NCBI RefSeq assembly: GCF_033568475.1 | Contig: NC_133121.1 | Location: forward strand, 129,922,375 to 129,986,374 | Source: Henckelia pumila | Lineage: Eukaryota; Streptophyta; Magnoliopsida; Lamiales; Gesneriaceae | Direction: 5' to 3' | DNA: 64,000 nt | Part shown: positions 9,840 through 20,320 of the stretch, piece after piece | Layout: each line of letters opens with the position of its first letter | Numbering within the stretch: position 1 is the stretch's first letter | Made by a program: the position numbers and the translations under genes | Notes under the pieces: model-generated | The model's input: the letters and a program-made list of their open reading frames with translations, nothing else | What the model was told of the DNA's origin: nothing | Databases searched by the model: none

Positions 9840-12552
9840 TGAAACGTCCTAAACTTCTACGTAAATGCGGAAATTTTTTTTTTTAATACTAATTAAAATA
9901 GATGTACATACATGCCCATACATATATGCACAGAATAAATAGATTTAAAAATAACATAAATAAATTGCAACATTTTTACTTAAATAACTGAGTCAAACTT
10001 AAATAAAATACTGTCAAACCATCCACTTAAAAGTTTGCATGCAATAAAAATTATTTAATAAAAATAATACCAAAATTCACCATTTAAAAGACCTAAAAGA
10101 GATAAATAAATAACAGAGCTTAAAATTCTTAAAAATGTTCATAATGACTCAGCCGACGGTCACGGGGGATCACTGCCTGTCTGCTCATACGTCCTCACCA
10201 CCGGTAGGTACCACATCATCCTCTACATACTCACCTGCACCATATAAGTGTAGTGAGCCTAGAGGCCCAACATGCTAACATAACAAGGGTTTAAAATAAT
10301 TTGAATCACTGGAATACTAATACATAACATATACATGAATGGACATGCTTAAAAATTATGAATCATAACTTAAAATCTTTCTTAAACTTGATCTTAAATA
10401 TAATCATATAATAAATAATTAAACATTGTTGAGCATAACATTTTTCTAACATCGCATGGTCGTATCCATAGTGTAACCTTAAACTTAACTGGTTCGACTG
10501 ATCAATCTCTTAAAACCTTAAACTTAACTGGTTCGACTGATCAGTCTCTTAAAACCAACGTACGCGGCGGTGACGAATCACCTCTTACTGGTAGTAAACT
10601 ACCCTTAACATATGGGGACTTGTCCCCCTTAAATTGTCACACTACTTCAACTTCCAACATAAAATTATTTTCTAGCTCAACCTTAAACATTAAATCATGC
10701 TATAAATTTTTTTTCATGAATGCATGTACTTAAATAAAATGTGTGTCCTTCATATATATTTAATTTAATTTTTTTATACTAACATATAAATACTAAAATA
10801 ATTAAATATATAATTAGGACACATGCAAATTTCTCATGGTTGGTACTGAACTGCTGGCCCTAACACTCAAGCCCATTTTCTTAAATTCTGGCCCATTAAC
10901 ACTGAGACTGGCCCAATAACATACTTAAGCCCATTAACATGTTTCTAAGCCCAATAAACCAATTAAATTCAACCCAAATAAATTAATTAGACTTAACTGG
11001 GCCTAAATAAAATATTTACGCCCATTAACTTAATTAAACCCAATAAAATCCTTGACTGGCCCAAAAATCCACTGACTGGCCCAAAAATTCTCATGGGCTC
11101 CCAAGCCCATAAAAATCATTGGGCTAACTTAAATAAATTATTTAAGGCCCAAATAAAATTATTTGGAGGCCCAAATAATTTTCTAACTAATTTTAAAAGT
11201 CCAAAACCAATTAATCTCTTAATTAATTAAAAATTAAAATACCCGAGCCCGGCCCATATTACCCAGACCCGGACCACCTGACCTGACCCTAGACCTACCA
11301 GACCCAACCTTGACCCCAAGACCCGGCCCTGAACCCACCCCCAGCCCAAACCCGTACCCCCTCCCTTCCTTACGCTGCGCAAGCAGCAACCCTTTCAGGG
11401 CTGCTGCCACCTTGCTCCGGCCATGGCCAGTCGGAGCGCCGCCGCCCAGACGTAGCCCACGTTTGGGTGGTCTGAACCAAGCCCAAGTCCCGACCGCATG
11501 CAACCCGTAGGAGCCACACACGAGCCTCTTACCAAAAACCCTAGTCTGCGCCCCTTGGAGGCCGACCTGCATCAGCTGGTTTCCTGGGCTCGTTTGGCTC
11601 GAGCCACTCGAGCCATTCGAGTCTAGGCCACCCTCACACATCCTAAATCCCTTTGACCAGCAGTGGTACGAACCATGGCTAAGAAAATCATGAATATGAT
11701 CAAGAATCACAAGAACAAACGCATAAAACCAAAACTGATCTCGTTTTTCTGAAAATTCTTGAAGAAAACTGATGCTCACGCACACACACGCATAAACACT
11801 GATATGGCACATTAAAAATGAAAAGAAACATGCCTTGCACCGTAGAAGTAATAGAGCAAAGTGCGTAGAACATTTCCGGGACGACGGAACGACGAACAAC
11901 CTTTCTTGAAGCTTCAAAATATCGAGGCTATGGAGGTTATGTTTTTTTTTTTTTTTTCTTTTCTGAGATGGAGGCGTGAAGAGGGTTTGGAAGAAGATGG
12001 GAGTCGGCTGATTGGGGTTGAGAGATAGGGTAGGTTTGTTTTAAATTTGATAAATAGAATTAAAATAGGATATTAACTAATTTAGAAATAAAATCATACC
12101 TAATTAAATATTTAAAACTCAAAAATAACTTAATAAATCTGATAACACAACCAAAATCCCGAAATAATATTTTAGACAAATTTTAAAAATTAATAAAAGT
12201 CAATAAAGAGACTAATTTTGGCTAAAAAGCAACCCTTAAATAAATATATAATTAAATACTAAAATTTTCTTGACACAACACCTTAAAATATTATTTTAAG
12301 GCTCGTAAAACTCATAAAATATTTTTGGCTAAATAATTTGGCGTTTCGTCCGTCCTCGGTCCCGTCTACGCGATCAAAACCAATATTTCCTTAAAAATTT
12401 AAAAATACTATAATTACGGGTTAAATGATAAAATAAATTAAATCATGCATATAAATCACATAATATCACATAAATACATTTAACCCTTAATTAAAAATTA
12501 ATTTCTCCTAATTATGCATATGGATTTACGTTTAAAATTTCCGAGTGTTACA
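9840..12552 (-). repeat. 3-prime LTR of the chromovirus
   Basis: The LTR is 2,713 bp. It differs from the other LTR by scattered substitutions, a tandem 39-bp duplication (10475-10513 and 10514-10552, single copy in the other LTR), and absence of a roughly 20-bp segment present near 18330. The 227-aa open frame at 11234-11917 (minus) is split in the other LTR and shows no domain, so it is not called as a gene. Confidence 0.95.
10869..11174 (-). promoter_or_regulatory. Cluster of site II (TGGGCY) motifs in the 3-prime LTR
   Basis: About 13 copies of TGGGCC/TGGGCT in either orientation lie in roughly 305 bp, ten of them reading TGGGCY on the element's coding strand. TGGGCY is the site II element bound by TCP factors in promoters of growth-related plant genes. 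The matching TATA-like site here (minus strand, near 10752-10759) reads TATATGAA instead of TATATAAA. Confidence 0.6.
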
Positions 12553-12568
12553 ATTCTCCCTCCCTTAA
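12553..12568 (-). other. Polypurine tract of the chromovirus
   Basis: On the minus strand TTAAGGGAGGGAGAAT directly precedes the 3-prime LTR. It is followed on the pol side by the usual spacer after the chromodomain stop. Confidence 0.85.
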
Positions 12569-12597
12569 ATCGAATTTCATCCTCAAAATTAAAGTAC

Positions 12598-15500
12598 TTA
12601 CCCGAATAACTCCGGGTAGCGAGTCCTCATGTCTGCCTCGGTCTCCCAAGTAGCTTCCTCCTCCGAGTGATTCAGCCACTGGACTCTGACCATCGGTATG
12701 ACCCGCGTCCTAAGTCTCCGCTCATCCCTAGCCAAGATCCGCACTGGCCTCTCCTCATATACTAGATCAGGTGTCAACTGCAAGGGCTCGTAATTCAACA
12801 CATGCGACGGGTTAGAGACATATCTCCGAAGCATGGATACATGGAAGACATCGTGCACTGCCGCAAGCCCTGGTGGTAAGGCCAAACGGTAGGCCAATGT
12901 GCCAACTCTCTCCAAGATCTCAAATGGCCCAATATATCTCGGATTCAACTTACATCTGCGTCCAAATCTCATCACCCCTTTCACAGGTGATACTTTCAGA
13001 AACACATGATCACCTATTGCGAACTCCAAATCTCGTCGTCGAGTATCTGCATAACTCTTCTAACGACTCTGAGCAGTCCTCATACAATCCCGAATCTGAG
13101 TCACAATGTCAGCTGTCAGCTGCACGATCTCATGACCAAGTAAAATCCTCTCACCAACCTCATCCCAATGCACAGGAGATCTGCATCTCCTCCCATACAA
13201 TGCTGCATAAGGAGCCATACCTATAGACGACTGAAAACTGTTGTTATAGGTAAACTCCACTAATGACAGTCTAGTCTCCCACGAGCCCTGAAAGTCGATG
13301 ACACAAGCTCTCAGTAGATCCTCGAGAACCTGGATCACTCTCTCAGACTGACCATCTGTCTGGGGATGGAACGCTGTACTGAACAAAAGTCTAGTCCCCA
13401 ATGCTGTGTGCAAACTCTTTCAAAACGCAGACGTAAATCTCGGATCTCTGTCTGATACTATCGACACTGGTATGCCATGCAGTCTAACAATCTCCTTGAT
13501 GTAAAGCTCTGCATACTGTGTCAACGAGTAAGTAGTCCTCACCGAAAAGAAATGAGCTGACTTGGTGAGTCTATCCACGATCACCCAAATAGCCGTGCAA
13601 CCTCTGGCACTCCTCGGTAAACCAACTACAAAGTCCATTGTAATGTTCTCCCATTTCCATTTCGGAATAGGAAGAGGTCTAAAAAGTCCTGCTGGACCCT
13701 GATGCTCTGCCTTGACCTGCTGACAAGTCAAGCACTCTGACACAACTCTCCCGATGTCTCTCTTCATCCCGGGCCACAAATACAATAGCTGTAAATCTCG
13801 GTACATCTTCATACTTCCGAGGTGAATGGAGTACGGAGATGTGTGAGCCTCTGCTAAAATCTCAACTCTTAACTGATCGACATTCGGTACCCACATACTA
13901 CCACGGTACTGAACAATGTCATCCACCACTGTATAAAGAAGACCACCCTTGGCCTCATCTCTCTGCTTCCAACGCTGTAACTCCTCATCTGTAGATTGTC
14001 CATCTCTGATCCGATCTCGTAGAATCGGCTGCACCGTCAACACTGACAAGCTCGGTGCATGACCACTCGAGTAAAACTCCAAATCAAACCTTTGAATCTC
14101 GCTCTGCAGTGGTAACTGCACTGTCAAACACGATACCACTGACGACTTTCGGCTCAAAGCATCGGCCACTACATTAGCTTTACCTGGATGGTAGCTAATG
14201 TCACAGTCATAATCCTTAACCAACTCCAACCATCTCCGTTGCCTCATGTTCAACTCCTTCTGAGTGAAGAAGTACTTGAGGCTCTTATGATCCGTGAAAA
14301 TCTTGCACTTTTCGCCATACAGATAGTGCCTCCAGATTTTCAAAGCGAAGACCACTGCTGTTAACTCCAAATCATGTGTCGGGTAGTTCTGCTCGTGAAT
14401 CTTCAACTGCCTCGACGCATAAGCAATAACCTTACCACACTGCATAAGTATTGCGCCTAAACCTAGCTTAGACGCGTCGGTGTACACCACTAACTCCTCG
14501 TGTGGTACTGCCATCGCCAAAACCGATGCGGTAGTGAGTGCTTCCTTCAGCTGATCGAAGCTCCTCTAACAGTCTGAACTCCAAATAAACTTCGCATTCT
14601 TCTTGGTTAAGGAAGTCAAGGGTACTGCAATAGAGGAAAAACCCTTGATGAACTTCCTATAATATCCTGCCAAACCCAAGAAACTGCGAATCTCCGAAGC
14701 ATTCTCGGAATACCTCATTTCTGCACTGCCTCAACCTTCGACTGATCCACTTCAATCCCATCTCTCGAAATAATGTGGCCAAGAAATGCCACCTGCTCAA
14801 GCCAAAACTCGCACTTGCTGAACTTGGCAAACAAACGATGCTCCCTCAAAGTCTGCAAGGCTGTCTGTAGATGCTGTCTATGCTCATCAACGCTCCTAGA
14901 GTAGATCAAGATATCATCAATGAAGACTATGATGAACTGATCAAGATACGGCTGAAATACCCGGTTCATGAGATCCATGAAAACCGCTGGAGCATTGGTC
15001 ATCCCAAATGGCATCACTAAGAACTCGTAATGCCCATAACGTGTCCGAAAAGCAGTCTTGGACACGTCTGCATCTCTAACTCGCAGCTGATGATAACCAG
15101 ATCACAGATCGATCTTGGAGAACACTGAAGCTCCCTGCAACTGATCAAATAAGTCATCTATCCTCGGCAGTGGGTACTTATTCTTCACCGTGACTCTGTT
15201 GAGATCTCGATAATCGATGCACAGTCTCATACTGCCATCCTTCTTCTTCACAAATAACACTGGAGCTCCCCATGGAGAAAAGCTAGGAAGAACAAAGCCT
15301 TTCTCTAATAACTCCTGAATCTGCTCCTTCAACTCTTTCATCTCGGTAGGAGCAAGTCTGTATGGTGCCTTTGAGATAGGCACCGTGTCTGGCAATAAGT
15401 CGATACTGAACTCCACCTCTCTCACTGGTGGAATCCCTGCAACATCCTCCGAAAAGACGTTCGGAAAATCACGAACCACCTCTATCCCTGATAATGATCT

Positions 15501-15970
15501 ACTAGCTGGTTCTGAGGCCGTGACAATACTCGCTAGGAAACCTCGGCAACCCCGTTTCAACAGCTTCCTCGCCTGAATAAGAGATATCACCTGAGGAATA
15601 TCACTGCTCTGAGATGCATGAAAAGTAAACGGGTCGCCTCCCGGCGGTTTCACTGACACTGTCCTCCGACGAAAATCAATCGAAGCTCCATTGACTGTCA
15701 ACCAGTCCATACCCAATATCAAATCAAATCCGCTCAACGGCAAAACCACTACATCTCCGCGAATGGAGTGCCCCTGTAGCTCCAACTCCAGCTCTCGAAT
15801 GACACTAGAGGTAGAAATAATCTGTCCTGATGGCATAGTGGCATCATAACTACTGTCGGCAATCTCAGGTGTGATGCCTATCCGTCTGATAAACTCTAGG
15901 GAGATAAACGAATGCATAGCCCCTGAATCTAGCAATGCAAATGTGGAGTTGCCTCCAACTAGAATTCTCC
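12598..15970 (-). pseudogene. pol: Broken chromovirus pol: protease, RT, RNase H, integrase, chromodomain
   Basis: Read on the minus strand. Protease comes first with an LLDSGA active site near 15935. RT carries the catalytic FIDD motif in the segment 15065-14715. RNase H (VYTDAS, 14490-14200) follows. Integrase has an HHCC zinc finger (about 13835-13720) and a DDE core split by a stop. A C-terminal chromodomain ends ...TRYPELFG at 12598. The reading frame is broken by TGA at 15102-15104 (RT), a one-base deletion at about 14714 (RT/RNase H boundary), TAG at 14566-14568, TGA at 13420-13422 (integrase core) and TAG at 13060-13062. Between breaks the frame is well preserved. The ATG at 15935 is not a true start because the frame is open upstream to 16004 and probably joins gag through an intron. 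Confidence 0.93.
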
Positions 15971-16185
15971 CTGCATGCAGAAGAATCCCAACAACTTCAT
16001 ACCACTACTAAACTTTTCCCCCAAAGATGAGTCACTAATAACCCTTAATTCTAATCACAAGTAAAACATGCTTCATATTCTAACATGCAGATAGAAAAAT
16101 CCCAAATAACAAATTATTCCACAAAGAAAAAATCGAAATTCTTAACCAAAGGAAGAAATTATAAAATACTAGGGGTAAGATATAC
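15971..16185 (-). other. Candidate intron between gag and pol
   Basis: On the minus strand a 215-nt U-rich stretch starts G|GTATATCTT at 16185 and ends TTCTGCATGCAG at 15971. It contains stops in the Gag frame (TAG at 16169-16171) and in the Pol frame (two TAG codons at 16005-16010). Its length is not a multiple of three, and its removal would place Gag and protease in the same frame at a glycine codon. The base composition contrasts with the more GC-rich coding sequence on both sides. No RNA evidence is available. Confidence 0.6.
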
Positions 16186-16186
16186 C

Positions 16187-17203
16187 GGTGATCAAGGAGG
16201 TATCTGGGTCTGCCTCCTCAGCCTGCATCACGAACACTTTCCATGTAGTGTTCTTCTTCCTCGGGCAATTGGCCATCTGGTGCCCTGGCTCTTTACAATG
16301 AAAACAGACGCCCGCTCCTAGAAGACATGGTCCTGGATGCATCTTCTGGCACTTCGGGCAAGTAGGATATCCTCCAGAATTAGGGGCCCCGCCCCTAGGC
16401 TGTTGTCTCTGCTGCTGTGGCTTCTGCTGGTTCGGGCCCTTAGACGGCCCAGTATACTGCTTCTTCGCAGGAGGCTGCGAAGATGGTCGCTGATACCCAG
16501 ATTGAAACTACCTCTTACTCTGCTGCTCCTTCTGGATCTCTCTCCTACCCTTCTCAGAATGCAAGGCTCTACTGACTGCGGCCTCATAAGTAGGGAAGTT
16601 TGCCATGCGAACGTCATGCTTGATTTCTGCCATGAGCCCCTCGATAAACTGTCTCATCTTCTCAGGTGCACTGTCAGCAATCAATGGCACCAAGTGACAG
16701 CCCCTCTCGAACTGACGGATGTACTCCACAACTGTCTTGTCTCCCTGCCGGAGACTCATGAAATCTCGAATCATCCTACTGCGCACGTCTTCAGTAAAAT
16801 ACTTGGAGAAAAATATCCTCCGAAAGTCTGCCCATAGCATAGTAGTCAGATTCACTCCCCGTGATGCACTCTCCCACCATAAGTTTGCATCACCCTTCAG
16901 CATGTACACTGCGCATCTCACCTTGTCCGCATCAGTCAACCCCATGTAAGCAAAGATGTTCTCCAAAGAACGGATCCACCTCTCAGCAACGAGTGGATTT
17001 GTGGCACCTGAGAACTCCTTCGGTCCCTTCTTTTGGAACCTTTCAGCCACGTCCTCATCATGGGAAAGTCTCGGACGTGCCGCCTGCTGCTCCAACAGAG
17101 CAGTAATCCCAGCCATCATGTTTGCATTGGCCTGCTCCAATGCTGAAAGAGGATTCTGCGGAGGTGGGGATTCCCCACGCCTGATTTCTGGTCTCGGAGG
17201 CAT
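16187..17203 (-). pseudogene. gag: Chromovirus gag with one nonsense codon
   Basis: The likely start is the ATG at 17203-17201 (M-P-P-R-P-E), five codons inside the longest frame and after a leader that follows the primer-binding site. Residues about 60-210 form a retrotransposon Gag core (capsid-like, containing ALLEQ, WWES and VVEYIRQFE phrases). An in-frame TAG at 16508-16510 interrupts it. The same frame then continues through a Gln/Pro-rich linker to a perfect CX2CX4HX4C zinc knuckle at 16306-16265. Without splicing the frame ends at TAG 16169-16171. Gag would package element RNA and form the particle. Confidence 0.9.
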
Positions 17204-17390
17204 TCTGCACCACCACATATTTCTTTACGTAAATCGACATGCATAACTAAGTACTTAAAATTTTCTGCTAACATAAATGCTTAAGTCTTAAACATGCTAC
17301 TACTAAATCATACTAAAAGCAATTAAAACTTACTGACCGGTAGCGTGGATTTCTGAGCTCGCACAGCAGTGATGACCCCTCCAAGAACGC
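17204..17390 (-). other. Chromovirus untranslated leader
   Basis: Short AT-rich stretch between the primer-binding site and the gag start. No further structure was recognised. Confidence 0.6.
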
Positions 17391-17403
17391 GGCTCTGATA
17401 CCA
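17391..17403 (-). other. Primer-binding site, initiator tRNA-Met
   Basis: On the minus strand TGGTATCAGAGCC lies two bases after the 5-prime LTR end and is a perfect 13-nt match to the complement of plant initiator tRNA-Met. Confidence 0.92.
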
Positions 17404-18273
17404 ATTGAAACGTCCTAAACTTCTACGTAAATGCGGAAATTTTTTTTTAATACTAAGTAAAATAGATGTACATACATGCCCATACATATATGCACAGAAT
17501 AAACATATTTAAAAATAACATAAATAAATTGCAACATTTTTACTTAAATAACTGAGTCAAACTTAAATAAAATACTGTCAAACCATCCACTTAAAAGTTT
17601 GCATGCAATAAAAATTATTTAATAAAAATAATACCAAAATTCACCATTTAAAAGACCTAAAAGAGATAAATAAATAACAGAGCTTAAAATTCTTAAAAAT
17701 GTTCATAATGACTCAGCCGACGGTCACGGGGGATCACTGCCTATCTGCTCATACGTCCTCACCACCGGTAGGTACCACATCATCCTCTACATACTCACCT
17801 GCACCATATAAGTGTAGTGAGCCTAGAGGCCCAACATGCTAACATAACAAGGGTTTAAAATAATTTGAATCACTGAAATACGAATACATAACATATACAT
17901 GAATGGACATGCTTAAAAATTATGAATCATAACTTAAAATCTTGCTTAAACTTGATCTTAAATATAATCATATAATACATACTTAAACATTATTGAGCAT
18001 AACATTTTTCTAACATCGCATGGTCGTATCCATAGTGTAACCTTAAACTTAACTGGTTCAACTGATCAGTCTCTTAAAACCAACGTACGCGGCGGTGACG
18101 AATCACCTCTTACTGGTAGTAAACTACCCTTAACATATGGGGACTTGTCCCCCTTAAATTGTCACACTACTTCAACTTCCAACATAAAATTATTTTCTAG
18201 CTCAACCTTAAACATTAAATCATGCTATAAAATTTTTTTCATGAATGTATGTACTTAAATAAAATGTGTGTCC

Positions 18274-18281
18274 TTTATATA
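18274..18281 (-). promoter_or_regulatory. TATA box of the chromovirus 5-prime LTR
   Basis: On the minus strand TATATAAA followed by GGACAC lies about 130 bp downstream of the site II cluster. The same place in the 3-prime LTR reads TATATGAA. Confidence 0.55.
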
Positions 18282-18411
18282 TATTTAATTTAATTTTTTT
18301 ATACTAACATATAAATACTAAAATAACTTTCATGCATAAAATAATTAAATATATAATTAGGACACATGCAAATTTCTCATGGTTGGTACTGAACTGCTGG
18401 CCCTAACACTC

Positions 18412-18718
18412 AAGCCCATTTTCTTAAATTCTGGCCCATTAACACTGAGACTGGCCCAATAACATACTTAAGCCCATTAACATGTTTCTAAGCCCAATAA
18501 ACCAATTAAATTCAACCCAAATAAATTAATTAGACTTAACTGGGCCTAAATAAAATATTTAAGCCCATTAACTTAATTAAACCCAATAAAATCCTAGACT
18601 GGCCCAAAAATCCACTGACTGGCCCAAAAATTCTCATGGGCTCCCAAGCCCATAAAAATCATTGGGCTAACTTAAATAAATTATTTAAGGCCCAAATAAA
18701 ATTATTTGGAGGCCCAAA
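18412..18718 (-). promoter_or_regulatory. Cluster of site II (TGGGCY) motifs in the 5-prime LTR
   Basis: This is the counterpart of the cluster at 10869-11174. About 13 TGGGCY motifs in 300 bp lie upstream (in minus-strand sense) of the TATA box at 18281-18274, the position expected for promoter-proximal activator sites. Confidence 0.6.
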
Positions 18719-20092
18719 TAATTTTCTAACTAATTTTAAAAGTCCAAAACCAATTAATCTCTTAATTAATTAAAAATTAAAATACCCGAGCCCGGCCCAT
18801 ATTACCCAGACCCGGACCACCTGACCTGACCCTAGACCTACCAGACCCAACCTTGACCCCAAGACCCGGCCCTGAACCCACCCCCAGCCCAAACCCGTAC
18901 CCCCTCCCTTCCTTACGCTGCGCGAGCAGCAACCCTTTCAGGGCTGCTGCCACCTTGCTCCGGCCATGGCCAGTCGGAGCGCCGCCGCCCAGACGTAGCC
19001 CACGTTTGGGTGGTCTGAACCAAGCCCAAGTCCCGACCGCATGCAACCCGTAGGAGCCACACACGAGCCTCTTACCAAAAACCCTAGTCTGCGCCCCTTG
19101 GAGGCCGACCTGCATCAGCTGGTTTCCTGGGCTCGTTTGGCTCGAGCCACTCGAGCCATTCGAGTCTAGGCCACCCTCACACATCCTAAATCCCTTTGAC
19201 TAGCAGTGGTACGAACCATGGCTAAGAAAATCATGAATATGATCAAGAATCACAAGAACAAACGCATAAAACCAAAACTGATCTCGTTTTTCTGAAAATT
19301 CTTGAAGAAAACTGATGCTCACGCACACACACGCATAAACACTGATATGGCACATTAAAAACGAAAAGAAACATGCCTTGCACCGTAGAAGTAATAGAGC
19401 AAAGTGCGTAGAACATTTCCGGGACGACGGAACGACGAACAACCTTTCTTGAAGCTTCAAAATATCGAGGCTATGGAGGTTATGTTTTTTTCTTTTTCTT
19501 TTCTGAGATGGAGGCGTGAAGAGGGTTTGGAAGAATATGGGAGTCGGCTGATTGGGGTTGAGAGATAGGGTAGGTTTGTTTTAAATTTGATAAATAGAAT
19601 TAAAATAGGATATTAACTAATTTAGAAATAAAATCATACCTAATTAAATATTTAAAACTCAAAAATAACTTAATAAATCTGATAACACAACCAAAATCCC
19701 GAAATAGTATTTTAGACAAATTTTAAAAATTAATAAAAGTCAATAAAGAGACTAATTTTGGCTAAAAAGCAACCCTTAAATAAATATATAATTAAATACT
19801 GAAATTTTCTTGACACAACACCTTAAAATATTATTTTAAGGCTCGTAAAACTCATAAAATATTTTTGGCTAAATAATTTGGCGTTTCGTCCGTCCTCGGT
19901 CCCGTCTACGCGATCAAAACCAATATTTCCTTAAAAATCTAAAAATACTATAATTGCGGGTTAAATGATAAAATAAATTAAATCATGCATATAAATCACA
20001 TAATATCACATAAATACATTTAACCCTTAATTAAAAATTAATTTCTCCTAATTATGCATGTGGATTTACGTTTAAAATTTCCGGGTGTTACA

Positions 20093-20320
20093 AAATCTCA
20101 GTAGGCAATGGGGTAAGTCCTTACTGAGGCGGGCTGTTTCATCAAAGTCTTCTAAAGATACCTTCTGAAAACAGAAGAAGAGGTGACGAAAGAATAGTTG
20201 AGTCTCCGATCATCCAGAAAAAAATTCATGTGTTGATTATTTTCTGTTGAACACACATCCAGTAGAGCCACTTGATACGGTTCAATCTCCCAGTTGATCT
20301 TTTTTCGCACAACCTTATAA
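20093..20320 (+). mobile_element. Copia-type LTR remnant, part 3 of 3
   Basis: After the chromovirus the interrupted LTR resumes with a phrase (CAGTAGGCAATGGGGTAAGTCC then TTACTGAGGCGGGC, 20100-20130) that resembles the R/U5 part of plant Copia LTRs. The right boundary could not be fixed, because no CA end with a matching target duplication was found. Confidence 0.45.

Larger units (their letters stand above)
9840..20092 (-). mobile_element. Tekay/Del-like Ty3 chromovirus, nearly full length but inactive
   Basis: The element is 10,253 bp with LTRs at 9840-12552 and 17406-20092. On the minus strand each LTR begins TGTAACACYCGG and ends ACGTTTCA. Flanking five-mers GAATC (9835-9839) and AAATC (20093-20097) look like a target duplication with one mismatch. 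The minus-strand order is 5-prime LTR, PBS, Gag with zinc knuckle, protease, RT, RNase H, integrase, C-terminal chromodomain, polypurine tract, 3-prime LTR. The chromodomain and integrase phrasing fit the Tekay/Del clade. Five nonsense codons and one frameshift make it non-coding today, yet the LTRs look very similar by eye, suggesting a fairly recent insertion. Confidence 0.95.
17406..20092 (-). repeat. 5-prime LTR of the chromovirus
   Basis: The LTR is 2,687 bp and would contain the functional promoter. It lacks the 39-bp duplication seen in the other LTR and has an extra segment near 18330. Open frames 18777-19184 and 19200-19460 (minus) correspond to pieces of the single frame at 11234-11917 in the other LTR. 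Confidence 0.95.

Noticed and set aside
11234-11917. 227-aa open frame on the minus strand inside the chromovirus 3-prime LTR
   Set aside because: The equivalent frame in the other LTR is split into two pieces by a substitution, the translation is low-complexity Gly/Arg-rich at one end, and no domain is recognised. It looks fortuitous in GC-rich LTR sequence.
16337-17246. Several + strand open frames (for example 16337-16837 and 16956-17246)
   Set aside because: They are antisense shadows of the chromovirus gag, whose minus-strand reading shows the Gag core and zinc knuckle.
17391-17403. tRNA-like sequence considered as a tRNA gene fragment
   Set aside because: It is the 13-nt primer-binding site complementary to initiator tRNA-Met, next to an LTR, with no cloverleaf around it.
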